From Clusia tigrina (lineage: Eukaryota > Arthropoda > Insecta > Diptera > Clusiidae), in NCBI GenBank assembly GCA_920105625.2, contig OV050031.1:219156194-219220193 (forward strand): DNA of 64,000 nucleotides, read 5' to 3'. The notes beneath the pieces are model-generated. The model was not told where the DNA came from, made no database searches, and saw only the letters and a list, made by a program, of their open reading frames with translations. Of the stretch, positions 10,971-22,500 are shown piece by piece (the stretch's first letter is position 1; every line of letters starts with the position of its first letter). Both the position numbers and the translations under genes were made by a program.

Positions 10971-11689
10971 AGCCTGATTAGTTATTTCCAAATATTAATT
11001 ATATTGCCTCAGTCCACGGTACTCTTCAGGTTCTCACTTAGAAAGATCTCAGAGATTTATTGGCAGATATTAACAAAGAACATATTGTTCTATAATTTCT
11101 CTTTTGGATACTCGTAGCTTTTCGATAGGCCATATATAAGAACAAGTTCCGATTCATCAACTGACATGTTATGCAGTCTTCATCCAGCGAAGTCGTCGTC
11201 AATGAACAAATTTTCTTCTCAATGGTCGAGGAAGATTTTGAACATTTGAGGGATTATATTTCAGAGCTGGACTGCTAGCTTGGTGAAAGTTTTGATATGC
11301 TGGTTCACTAAAATCCAACATGATACATATCTTTAGGGACACTCTCAGAAGTACTCCACCAAATGATTTCTTCGACTTCTGTACAGATCTTTACAATGAG
11401 CCTTTAAGTGCTTTCCCGAAGAAGACTACCCTATCACTTTAACCTATGTCCAGATGACCCGTCATACCACTTTAATACTTGTATATTCTCGGATATAATC
11501 AAAGGCTTTCTTAGCCACATCATAGGATACTTAGATATGAACAACTACTCAAAAAAAGGAGCAATAAGCCCCCTAATAGCCCCTTAATCATTCTGTGTAC
11601 CACCAAAAGACTGCATCCAATAATTGCTGAGGAAATAGGTAGAACGGAAATTTATATACCGAGCAATGGACTAGTAATTTAGGACAACG
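10971..11689. other. Unassigned repeat-derived sequence
   Basis: An open frame ends at 11117 without motifs beyond the mariner relic. I see no gene or clear element in the rest. Confidence 0.4.
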
Positions 11690-11860
11690 GCAGCCTAAAC
11701 GATTTTTGGTCCCAGACAGAGAAGTATCTAAAGGTCTCCTCATGCTAAACAGAGACGACCTCCAAGCCCACACCGGATACCCGACGGGCCATTGCACACT
11801 CGGGAATCATCTCAAAAAGTTGGGAGTTTCTGCCGCGGATATCTGCAGATATGCTGTTAG
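11690..11860 (+). mobile_element. Non-LTR RNase H tail fragment
   Basis: The plus strand reads LLMLNRDDLQAHTGYPTGHC followed by TLGNHLKKLGVS and ICRYA, matching the segment between RNase H and the Cys-rich tail of Jockey-like elements. It is truncated at both ends and abuts a minus-strand fragment of another copy. Confidence 0.6.
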
Positions 11861-11869
11861 CTACACGCC

Positions 11870-12970
11870 TGTATTCCTGTATGATTAGTAGCTTTACAGA
11901 CCTGAGTGATACACCCATGTTTTCGATTGGATGTTATTGTGTGGTGCCTCTTTTCGCCTGTTCGTCTGCCTCACAATTGCCAACAATACCCCTGCGACCG
12001 GGAATCCATCGGAGGTGAATCCTGGTTCACCCCGAGACGGTATTTAGAGCAGCCCGGCACAAGGTTAGAAGAGCTGTACACCCCAGAAGGTGTCTTTATA
12101 GCTGTCTTTATAGTTGTCTTGAAGTTGCCATAGCTGTCTTGAAGTTGTAAACTGTGTGTATAGTTGCCCCAGAATTGTCTTTATAGAATATATAGAATGC
12201 TGGCGGGAATGCTGACGTTCTATGTAAACAGTCGTAGAGCCGCTATCAGAATGATCATGACCTCTGCCTGGAAAACACTACAGTGGTCCGGTAGGCGGAA
12301 AGAGAGATTAATCCCCAGATAGTTCCAGTACACACCATAGCCCACTTTGTCACTTCAGTGAATACTTCTATTGCGTTGAGCATGGTGAAGTGGCCTTCAA
12401 ACCAGTCCAAATCTTTACCAGGAAAATGTATGGATAACTAGTGTTCAAAGCAAGGTGGATGGGCTGAATGGTTAATGTCTTCCGGGGAGAGAGGATCATG
12501 CAAGAGAATGTTGGATTGCCACAAGTGGCTCCTGGACCATTTGCTGATACCTTTCAGCTGTATGGCAGCGGGTTTCGTAGACTGCTTGATTAAGAGATGC
12601 GTTGGGATGCAGGTGAGGAGTGTGAATAGCGGTTTAGTGGGACGAAAAGCCCCAGTGACTGTGTCGAGGCGACTTTCCTCACTTTGTCGAGAGGTTTCTG
12701 GTTTGTCAGGCGTAGAGAACACAGAGAAAAGAAACTTAAACGTCCAACGATAAAGCAGCGAAATAAAGCAGACGGCCGTTGTACACGAATCCACTCAAAA
12801 GCGTGGTGAATCCACGCAGAATCGTGGTGAATCCACTAAAAACCGTGGTGTGTCCGCTACGGACGCTGGCAGCGAAAAAGACTTTCCTTTCTCTGTGTTC
12901 TCTGGTCAGTCGTTTAACCGCTGGTATAGAGAAGAATCGGCTCCACCACCGCCTCATATAGCCAGGAAAT
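11870..12970 (-). mobile_element. Jockey-like non-LTR fragment carrying a MITE
   Basis: In minus orientation the order is the end of the RT (YEAVVEPILLY), an interruption by the MITE at 12713-12904, then the RT to RNase H connection (ESRLDTVTGAF, LLTCIPTHLLIKQSTKPAAI) and RNase H remnants (VGNCEADEQAKRGTT) near 11950. Stops and frameshifts are frequent. The MITE target duplication lies within the retroelement, so the MITE arrived later. Confidence 0.6.
12713..12904. mobile_element. 192-bp hAT-type MITE, copy 1
   Basis: The ends are inverted repeats (AGAGAACACAGAGAAA and its complement, nearly perfect over about 20 bp). Flanks GTCAGGCG (12705-12712) and GTCAGTCG (12905-12912) form an 8-bp target duplication with one difference, as for hAT elements. 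The interior has about three 21-23-bp tandem units built on GAATCCACT and CGTGGTG. A second copy is at 46140-46330. It has no coding capacity. Confidence 0.8.
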
Positions 12971-13133
12971 TATGACGGATTTTAGCCCCTCAGTATAAAA
13001 GTTTAAAAATTAAACAACAACAAATAAAATGTTTATAATTTTTTATTTCCAGTACAAAAGTAGAAAAGATTTACAATAATAAATAGAATAAAAACTAATT
13101 AAATAAATATATAAAGCAAGCTCCCACGTGTCT

Positions 13134-14192
13134 TCAACTGTTGAAGTATTTGAGATAGTTTAATGCTAATTTCAGCCACTTATTTTCCGAGTATGGCCAC
13201 TTGCAGCGCCTGTACACCTGGTCACATTGGTGCGAGTTCGCCTGCTTCCCCGTCTCGATGGCCTCTTGCAGAGCGGTGCCGTTCAAGTAGCTGCCCAGTA
13301 GATCCAGGCTGTGAAAGAGAAGAGCAACGGTTAGTTTGGAAGACTATTGAAGTCAAGGCCAGAAGGGCACGCACTTAGCCACACCATCCACAATCTTCGT
13401 GAGGCTGTCGGCCTTGCCCAGGCGCATGTCCCAAGCAGCCGTCTGCACATAGCTGCATATGTACTTCTGCACACAGACGGCCATGTCGATGTCATGCTCC
13501 TGCAGTTTCGCCTCCAGAGCACCGACAATGTCATCCATTTTGCCGACTGCGGCTATTTCAAGAGATACGCAGCATTAGAAAAAATGGCAAACGCACATTT
13601 GGCACACCCCAAACTCACCACCGCTCTGCGTAAGTGGCTGTGGCGCATGCGCCGCCAACCAATCGAAAGTGTTGCCAGCGTCTGCGCCGCGTCCGGTCTT
13701 CTTGTAGGCGTCGCTATATAGCCGACTGCTGCTGAGCGCTCTAATAATACCCACGATAGCCGCTCCCACCCCCACAAAGGCGCCCGTCGCCAATAAGGAG
13801 CCCTTATTCAAATTCACCAGATTGCGGAAGGTGGTCCTGGCCAGATCCATGCTCCGCTCGACTGGAATTTTCACAAACGGCACAATGAATTCCATGTCGA
13901 CGATGACATCGTTGCCCTCCGCGTGAAAGAGAAATCCACGCGCATTCCGCTCACTCGCGTTCGAGGCGCGACTGCGTCCTGCACCACCGCCATCCAGCCC
14001 CGACGGCGAGGACGCCTTGCTGTAGCGCGGCTCAAAGTCACGAAAACGAAACAAATTGGTGCTCATGTTGGCATGGTAATTACCGGTAACGCTTTCACTG
14101 ACACTCGCGTAGTTGTGGGTCTTGAGCAACAGCACTCCCGCCACCATACAAAATAACTCCGCTGTGTGGTAGTTCGCGGGCTGCACAAACAT
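13134..14192 (-). CDS. Secreted or membrane four-Cys protein, DM4/DM12-like (copy 2)
   Basis: Three exons, 14192-13619, 13552-13375 and 13308-13134, with 66-bp introns and splice phases that match at both junctions, encode 308 residues. The N terminus (MFVQPANYHTAELFCMVAGV, then LLL) looks like a signal peptide or anchor. A hydrophobic glycine-rich stretch (LLATGAFVGVGAAIVGIIRA) follows about two thirds through exon 1. The C-terminal domain has QEHDIDMAVCVQKYIC, LTKIVDGV, LQEAIETGKQ and QCDQVYRRCKW. The four Cys and the IVDG, AI(E/D)xGK and CKW motifs match the gene at 8055-9086, so the two are diverged tandem paralogues about 4 kb apart in the same orientation. The Cys layout resembles DM4/DM12 proteins; function is unknown. 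The spacer between them is transposon debris. Confidence 0.82.
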
Positions 14193-14769
14193 GTTTCAAC
14201 TGTGGTGGCGCTGTGACTCCGGTTGTGCTGCCACTGTTGAGAACGGTCGACTTGCATCTGAGCTCGGGCAAATGGGTGCACACATCGTTTATACGAAACG
14301 CGGGCAATTTGGGGATTAGTGCGCGTTGTGGCATGAGCGCGAATTTCATGCTCCAAGCAATTCGCGCTCCAACACGCAAAGTTGCGGCTACAGCGCAACA
14401 ACAACTTATTGAAGCTTTGACACGAATTGGCAGGAAGTGATTCTATTTGTTTGGCGAGCACTCGGAGCTGCTTCAGGCAGAGTCTACGTACAACGAAGTG
14501 GCTTCAGTTGTCGCATGATGAGTGCTCGAGCTTGCGGCTTGATTGCTCTTTTGATTTCATACGTTGTTGCGCGCCCTAATGAGGAATATTATTTCCGAAC
14601 CACTCAACGCTAATCAACTCTTCCGTGGTGTGTTTTCGGTACTGTTAAAGTTTGATTAATGTGGCATAACTCATCTGAAGACCCCTTCTTGTAACGTTGG
14701 TTAGAGCCAAATAATTGACAGGATGAAGATTAGTTTATAATTGGAAGAGTAGTTAATTAACTAATTTCA
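14193..14769. other. Upstream region of the second four-Cys gene
   Basis: Moderately GC-rich sequence just upstream of the ATG at 14192 likely holds its promoter and 5' UTR. Short overlapping open frames on both strands (14063-14461) lack motifs. From about 14650 it becomes AT-rich and enters the tandem array. Confidence 0.4.
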
Positions 14770-15700
14770 TCATTACTCAAGCATTACTCCCAGGATAGTT
14801 TTCTGCTCCACTACAAAGGTTGAGAGTCTGAAATTTGAACCTAATTATTAGTACTAGATGACTTAAATTGGAAATCTACCACACTTCTTTCATACTCACC
14901 ACTTTTTCATATTCACAATAGTAAACTAAATAATGTCAGCATTACTCAAGGCCCCTCCTCCCAGGATAGTTCTCTAATTCGCTGCGAAATTTCAACTTAA
15001 TAGCACTGGATGCCTAAAATGGTAAATCCACCACACTTCTTTCATATTCACCACACTTTCATATTCACAATAGTAAACTAAATAATGTCAGCATTACTCA
15101 AGGCCCCTCCTCCCAGGATAGTTCTCTGCTTCGCCAGTAAATTTCAACTTAATAGTACTGGGAGACCAAAATTAGAGATCCAACACACTCATATTCACCA
15201 CACAAATTGGATGAAGATATGTTTCCAATTGGATCTGTTAAGAATAGTTAAATAAGTAATGTCAGCTTTACTCAAGACCCCATTCTCACAAGATAGTTTT
15301 CTGCATAGCTTTAAAATGTTGAGACGGGAAAATTTCAAATTAATAAATAGTACTGAATGACTTAAATTTGAAATTCACCACACTTATTTTATATTCACCA
15401 CGTTTCTTTCATATTCGACACACTTATTTCACACCCCCACTCTTATTTCATATTCTCCACATTATTTCATATTCACCACAATTATTTCATATTCACCACA
15501 CTTTCATATGCACCATACAATATGAACGAATATCATTTTCTAATTGAGACTGTTAAGAATGGTTTTTTAAATGTCAGCATTACTCATGGCCCATCCTCCA
15601 AGGATTGTTTTCTGCTTCGCTAGAAAATTTCAACTTAATAGTACTGGAAGTCCAAAATGGGAAATCCACCACACTTCTTTCATATTCACCAAACAATATC
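14770..15700. repeat. Degenerate tandem array, period about 145 bp
   Basis: Units share AGCATTACTCAAGGCCCCTC, CAGGATAGTT, AAATTTCAACTTAATAG and AATCCACCACACTTC. Inside units are shorter repeats of CATATTCACCACAC. At least five or six units are recognisable, the clearest between 14930 and 15180. Confidence 0.8.
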
Positions 15701-16060
15701 GATATTTTAAGTCTCAACTCCGTGCATAAACGATGTTATTTGCATTAACCAACCATCTTCTCATTTATATGAAAGCAGTTTCGAAAGCGGACTGCGACTA
15801 TAAAAATGCGACAGAGTTCAGTTGTGAATTGGAAGCAATAGCGTTAAGTTTTATTTAGATATAGGTTTAGATTGTCATATATATGTATAAATTCTTATAG
15901 GGACCCACATACAACTGACGAACGCATCGAGTATACTCACAGTTCCGCTACAACAGAAATTCAAGACACTGTGGTGAGTTTGTTGCGCTTTCCTAATAGG
16001 TGAGAATATTTTAATATACCAACTCATCAGTGACTGTTCGGCAGAATCAAGAAGAAGCTA
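15701..16060 (+). promoter_or_regulatory. Possible core promoter, LTR-like
   Basis: A TATAAAAA box near 15798 is followed about 25 bp later by TTCAGTTGTG, resembling an insect initiator, and at about 15984 by a GTGAGTTT donor-like site. This could be a solo LTR or the first exon of an unseen transcript. No coding frame follows, and I could not define element ends. Confidence 0.3.
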
Positions 16061-16254
16061 AGCGAACAGCTTCCTGGAATTGTTTTGTAAAAACCTATCT
16101 ATGAAGAGTACATTGAATTAAGAAATCGTTATCCTGGTGTATCAGGGGGCCCCATGGTATCTATATATCTATAACTTAGTACAGAAATACCCACCTTTAT
16201 TGTTAGGCTTGCATTCTAATTTGGATTATTTTTCTATTACGACTGTCTTGATTC

Positions 16255-17530
16255 TAAGTTAAACTTCAACTACATTCGGTGACACTCTGAATGCTCTGTT
16301 GAACTTGCCAGCACTGGAACTTATTGTTAATCGGGAGCCGATGAAAACGATATGTCGATTATATTCTGCTAGATATTGACACGACGACAAGAACTTGGGA
16401 CTTAGAGAGATGTTTAAGAGACTGTCAGAGCAATACCGGTTGTTTCTGGCAGCGAAGGTTAACTCATACCTAGAGTTTCTTTTGGAAGAAAGTACAAAGT
16501 CAACTTCTTGACAAGGAAACAATGGAGAGATCCGGAATTACTACGAGGGGGCCTGGCGACAACTTTCCTCACTGAGGACGCCAAAACTGAAAAGGGAATT
16601 GGGGCTGGCTGGCATCTGAATGAACATGTCAGATTCTCCTCGGCTATGAGAAGTATGGGAATGATATTTCAATCGGAAGTGTTCGCTATAATGAAGGTAG
16701 TGGCCTGGGTAATTGAGAAGAAATGGCGTGGTAGACATATTAGAGTCTGTAGTGACAGCCAGGCTGCACTGAAGACCATAGAAAATCGTTAACCACTTCA
16801 AAAATTGTCCAAGAATGTAAGTCAAGATATAAATCCATCGCAAGATGGAATTTACTTGAACTTATTTGGATTCCGGGGCAATGTGGTGTTCGGGGGAATG
16901 AGTTAACTGATGAATTGGCAAACTGTGGATCCGCGGGTACTCCAATGGAAACAGAGCATATTATCGCTAAGAGTTTAGCGGGGACTATTCATTGGATCCA
17001 GAGCCATGTGAATAGTATTCACACGTACCGATGGTGCAATTCTGTTGCCTGCAAAACACCAAGTACTTTCCCGAGGGCCCGAACGAGAGAGTTGCAGATT
17101 TCCATTTAACATTACGAAGGAAAGATCTTCGAGCGTTGCTTGGGCTAATCAAGGGACATGATCCATGGAGCCATCATATACGGACCGTAGGCTTACTAGA
17201 GACTAAGCTGCGTATCCTGTCTGGAGGAAGAACAGGACGGCACAGAGCATTTTCTTTCCGCTGCTTCTGCCTTTGCCAGAATGAGGAGGCGCATATTATC
17301 AAGGTCAGATGTATGGGGAATGGAGAATGTATATTCATTAACCCTGGACAGACTTCTGAGATTCATAAAAGGGTCAAAGAAGTTTGAAATCAATTTTTCC
17401 AATCCTCAGTCTCCAGAGCCAAATATTCCCAGGCTTATAGTACAACACCAATAATGCCTGAGTGCTTGGGGACTTCCTCTTTCGATAGTTCTCCGGCCTA
17501 CCCCATTTCTATTCTATTCTATTGTATAAG
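16255..17530 (+). mobile_element. Jockey-like non-LTR 3' half (family shared with 52240-53050)
   Basis: Plus-strand readings give a degraded RT to RNase H connection (16260-16530). An RNase H segment follows with WVIEKKWRGRHIRVCSDSQA, where the SDS motif is kept. After a stop at 16791 come degraded WIPGQCG-like and Cys-rich tail regions (LEEEQD-type and CPAFARM-type, recognisable by comparison with 52653-52973). The end at 17440-17530 has AATGCCTGAGTGCTTGGGG, near-identical to 52980. Several frameshifts show decay. Confidence 0.7.
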
Positions 17531-17739
17531 TTAAATTTCTGTGCAACACACACATAGCCATTATCCTTTCAAGTACGAGTATCACCGATGTTTCCATGAG
17601 GCTTCCAAACCAAAACCAAGTATTTTATCAGTTTTATATGTAAGTGAAGATATCGCCAGTAAGTTAAGTAGGCTTCCTATAGTAAGGCAACACCATATTT
17701 TCACAGTTTGAACTGAGCAGTAGGAGTATATGTCCAGGA

Positions 17740-17950
17740 CCTACGGATGATTACTTACAAAATTATCCAATCAGGTCTGCACAAGTGTTCGCTAAGTCCA
17801 CAGTAGAAGGTAAAGAAGGTAAATGCTAGATGGCTAGGAGAACTGAGATGGAACACTGCAAGACAAATCTGGCCTAAAATCGCACCAAGCAGGTCTATGG
17901 GACTAAACAAACCATTTATCGGAATCCCACAGATCCAGAACAAATAATAG
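17740..17950 (+). mobile_element. Non-LTR RNase H tail fragment
   Basis: In one frame the plus strand reads RWLGELRWNTARQIWPKIAP followed by SRSMGLNKPFIGIPQ, the segment just after RNase H in Jockey-like elements. It is about 200 bp, truncated and broken. Confidence 0.5.
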
Positions 17951-18079
17951 AATAATAGAAATAGACATACAGAAAGAAGTCACCCAGGAAAGTGATCCTA
18001 ATTTTGAAGAGCACTCGTACGTAGACAGATAGATTTATAGATATGTGGTGGGCTGGAATAAACCATCAGTCACAGGGAC

Positions 18080-18740
18080 CATTGTACTATACCCTGGATA
18101 GTTCCGGCAGAAAGAGTAGAGATAGGAAAGGTTTCAGGAGGCGGAATGGGAAGAAAAAGTTGAAAGGTCACTCTTCTTTGAACTTCCTAGTTTGATTTAT
18201 GAATCTAAGAATATCAGGAAAAGGAACAGTATGAACAGTATGCATACTCAATACAGCACCACCCAAGAGCCTTCATCTTATTCTATCGAAAGCTGGGCAA
18301 CTACAGAGGAAGTGTTCAGTAGTGTCTTCCCTCTCTAGACAGGATTAACAAGACGGATCGTTGATGATCTTTTGGTTTAGTTACAATTGTAATATTGATG
18401 TTTCTGCTGACTCTTATGGCCAGTTCGAGAGGTTTGTGGGTTATTGAAACCCAAACGCCGAGACTTGCATTCTCTTATTAGGATGTCAGCAGAAGTAGCG
18501 GACATGAGGAAGTAAGTGTGGACTACCTTTTATGCATATGACCAGGGCTGGCAAAGAGCCGATTCCACTATATGAGAAAGAACGTCTTCAGCCACTTTTG
18601 CAGCTGGAGAAGATTTCAGTACAAAGTATACTTTTCTTTGCCAGAGCCAGTAAATGGTTCGCTGATGCGGGAAGTTGAAGAGGGCAGAGATTCTCATTGT
18701 ACAACAATGGACCTAAGGCTTAAGTGATATCTTGGCCACA
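18080..18740 (-). mobile_element. Non-LTR 3' fragment
   Basis: The minus strand contains SCLEREDTTEHFLCSCPAFD followed by RIR, a stop, RLLGGAVLSMHTV and DILRFINQTRKFKEE. These are the Cys-rich tail and terminal residues typical of Jockey-like ORF2. Sequence upstream to 18740 is degraded. A CCAA microsatellite is nearby at 18748-18760. Confidence 0.6.
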
Positions 18741-18865
18741 TTAGCCAACCAACCAACCAAGTCAACAGTTTTTCTATACCATATGGAATCAGGGACTCTT
18801 CGGAGACTCCAGGCCTATGAATAGGGATCGTCTGATAATTTTCCCTCGGGACTCAATTCAAGCAG

Positions 18866-19192
18866 TTAGTGGAACCTCCAGGCAAGAGGGGACTCCTGGT
18901 ACTCGCGTCGAATTACTTCATAGTACTCGCAATCTTTGCAGACAAATACCTCATTAGCATCTTTTATTTTACAATTATGAATGTCAATTTCGGATCTAAT
19001 CTTTGCTACATGACTGAAATTTTTCCGGCTTTTGCATAAACGCCACGCCATGATTTTCCGCTTGTGCAATCGGGATTCGCTAAGCCAGAAATCATGAGGC
19101 GTGTGAATGAGGCACGTGATTTGCATAAGATTCGCCGTCGCGTTGCTGCGCATTGTTGAGCGGCTGCTGTCGTTACTTAAAGTGGCGCCCAT
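18866..19192 (-). CDS. Putative 108-residue protein of unknown function
   Basis: A single open frame starts at ATG 19192 (MGATLSNDSSRSTMRSN) and ends at 18866. The frame is open further upstream through an ACA microsatellite (about 19200-19230, a likely 5' UTR) but has no upstream ATG. The Gly after Met followed by Ser/Asn could suit N-myristoylation, an inference only. Two cysteines form CKDC near the C terminus. It lies 0.3 kb beyond the stop of the seven-exon gene on the same strand. The stop of that gene overlaps a good donor site (GTAAGT at 19513-19508), so this region could instead hold an alternative downstream exon or 3' UTR. I recognise no family. Confidence 0.35.
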   Translation of the reverse strand: MGATLSNDSSRSTMRSNATANLMQITCLIHTPHDFWLSESRLHKRKIMAWRLCKSRKNFSHVAKIRSEIDIHNCKIKDANEVFVCKDCEYYEVIRREYQESPLAWRFH

Positions 19193-19509
19193 TATAAAAG
19201 TTGCTGTTGTTGTTGTTGTTGTTGTTGTTTTTGTTATTTCTTTGCTGTGTAAATATGAGTTACTGCCATTTACACACAATTGACACAATTGGGATTTGAA
19301 TGGATACGAATTGGATGCTGAGTCGAGACGCGCTATTAACACGGACACAAGTAGTTGGGCACCTGAGGTGGCGGCTTTCCTCTGCGGTCGACCATACACA
19401 ATAAAGGTGCCGGGATTTCGCCCAAAGCCCGAAGACGCTTCTTTCTGCAGAGTACCGGAAAACAGAGAAATTAATTTGCAGTTGCTAAAAGTACCTAAAA
19501 TTGTGTGAC

Positions 19510-22500
19510 TTACTTTTCTGAGGCGGCATCACCGCCTTTAGCATCTTTTGCCTGAGCACTGGTCAAGTATTTCATCGAATTTTTAAGTTGGACTTTGGCT
19601 TCGTCCACCTGCCTTCCAGCCGGGGCAAGTGGTGGCTTTCGCTTACTAACTGGACAGACGAATTCCTTCGCCTTACCCTTGCCTTTGCCATCCTTGCCTT
19701 TACCAGCATCGTCCGCACCGGCCTTTTGATTGAACGTATATCGGTCGCCAGTGGCACAATTGAAGAACTTTGTGTAGCGGCTGGGCCGCGGGAATACCGG
19801 CGGCACTCTCCAATCCGCCTCCAAATACTGTGTGCCATGGTTGACCAGATTCGGCTTGTGCAGGCGTTCGGGCCTGATAACACCCGCCGGCGGTGTCACG
19901 CCAAAATCGAATTCCATGTCAGAGTCCGTGCTGTCGGAGAGCACCAGGTTCTCGGAGCAATTGGGCAATTGTCGCTTCTCGCACTCCTTGTTCAGATGGT
20001 ATGTGAGGTGCTTCTTGTCAATGAAACTGCGACAGAAGCAGTCCGCCACCGGCTTGTGACAAGTGCACTTGCTGAAGCCCATGTCCTTGAGGCAACGTTT
20101 CAGTTTGCGCATCTCGGTCAGCAACGGGTTTTTGGTGATTTTGAACTGGATGGGCTTCATATCGAGGTACGGATCGGCACAATGCTTGAGTGCTTCGGGG
20201 TCCTTCAATGGCCGCATTGTTATAATATATTCATCATTTTTCTTGCACACATGTAATGTGGGCTTCTGCTCCAATGTCTCCTCTTCCTCCTTACCGGCAC
20301 ATTTGTCCTGCTTGCGATAACCGTACTGCGACACTCGTATCGTATCGGCGGGATAATCTTTGAGGAAATACTTCATGATCTCTTTAATGGGTTTGCGTAT
20401 GGCGCCCGGTTTCCAACCGCGACAAACTGCGTCGTCGGCGCTCCACAACCAACCCATATTACGCGGCACATTCCTGCGTCCTTTCGGACCACCCAAGCAC
20501 TTCTCATGACCAGTATTGTTGCCAGTGTTCATGGTTTTGCAATATTCGTAACTGTGGGGAGAGAAGATATTTTATGGCAATTTGGAGAGGCTAATGATGA
20601 TTTGCGATGATAGTATCTCCTAGTATCTCAACTCGAAAGAATGGAAATGATTGAGTTGTTCAATTCTAGTCAAGTATAGATTAATATCCTAATAGACCAC
20701 TCGGTTGCAAGTAGGAATTATTATAATTGAGTATTCGCAAGCTCACATCTAAAACCGTGCTTGTTTCTGTTTTCCATTCAGTCCCCCATTGACCTGATCG
20801 GTATTACTATCGTTATAATTGTTAAGTTGAGAATTCAAAGACATCACAAAGTTTCAAGCAGAGCACTTAGAAGTTAGTAAGCTCCCATTGAAAGACGTGT
20901 GTTCTATTTCCTGATTCAGCTAAATCTATCCATCGATATCATCGTGGAGTCAAAATCTGCCCAACGACTTCATCATAGTCAGAATGTGCCCATCGACTTC
21001 ATGGAAACTCCCAGACAGAAATGATCATTTCGTCGGTCCTAAGTTTATTCGATTATACTATCGGTGGTATCGGTATCAGTGGTAGCGGGTACAGTCCAGA
21101 AGAATTTGACTCCATGGTAGAGTCACTGTACTGTACCGCTACCGAATTCTACCAGCGATAGTATAATCGAATGAACTTACGCCCTACCAAGGGGGATCAT
21201 TTCTGTTTGGGAGTTTCTGGGCACGCCCAACATTTTCAGGATCAATGATGGAATTTAGTTTAAGAGAGATCGTTTCATTCATGTGCTTCGACTCGGGTGT
21301 TTCCAATACATGAAACGGTTTCTTAAACCAAATTTCATTATTCTTGAATCCCTAAAGATATGGATATGGATATTGGATATGAAGATATGGCCTCCAAATT
21401 GGAGGAATGTTAATCCATGCAGTTTTTAATATACCCCCAACATTATGGCTCCCCAAACCCAGAAAACATGGTAAATTAGAAAGCTTCCTTAACAAAACTG
21501 GCTACTAATACTGCCGCCGGGATGCATGGGTGAAAAGGTCGCCCTCCTACTTACAGCTTTGGTCTGCACTTTGTTGCCTTTTGCTCTGCCATCACCTTGC
21601 CGCATACATCGCCAACATTGTCACACGCTCCCTCCTCCCGCCTTCCTTTGCGCTGCTTCCGTTTGCGGTTTCTTATTTTTGGTTGCCGAAACGAGCCCTC
21701 CCCACTCTTCGAAGTGGTCTGCGACTGCCCCGGCTTGTTTCTGGCCGACCCCACCTTGCGAGCCTTCGCGGACTTTGCTTGTTTGTCGCCGTGCAAAGCC
21801 TTCTCGCACTTCGGATTTTTTTCGAAATTCCTACGTTTCACAGTTTTGATCTCATACAACTCCTTTAGTTCCGAGAAGACACGCGCCAAATGCGGACGTG
21901 CATCATTGCTGCTGGTGCGGCACACGTTGTACATGTCGGACGACTTTACCTCGCACTCGGCACACTCTTCTCCCATCTTGGCTCTGTTCGGATCGGGCGT
22001 GAATATGTCTTGGCATAGATTGCGCACTCGGCAATAGGGGCACACCTTGCCATTCTTGCACGTGCAGCGGCACTGCTCCTGTTCGCACTGCTCCTTGTTT
22101 GCCTTACAAAAGTCGGCGGCCTGTTCGGTATTGCTGGAGCATTTCTCCATGTACTCTTTCAGGATCTCCTCAGCCGTTAGTGCCTCATTATATGGCTTCT
22201 CTTCGACATGTGGTACTGGCTTGTAGCCGCATCTTGTGCAAGCTGCCAACTTGGGCAACCATTCCATATTTTGTTTGCAGACGGGACAACGTCTAAGAAC
22301 GACAAAGTAAGAGGCTCAAAGAAAGTTTTAATGGCAGCGGATTGAACTTATCATACCTGGGTCTCTGGTAGTGTGTTTGCGGCGCGTATGGTACGGGTTC
22401 CTGCGGACATACTTGTATGAGCTTGTGTCCGCCCAGTGTGTCCTCTTCGGAGTGTTTGTCTGCGTAGCAAATTCCACCACATGTGGAGGATTCTGAAAGA

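Noticed and set aside
19588..20256. 222-codon plus-strand open frame
   Set aside because: It is antisense to the large last exon of the DUF-like gene, which has the stronger evidence (splice phase, Cys motifs).
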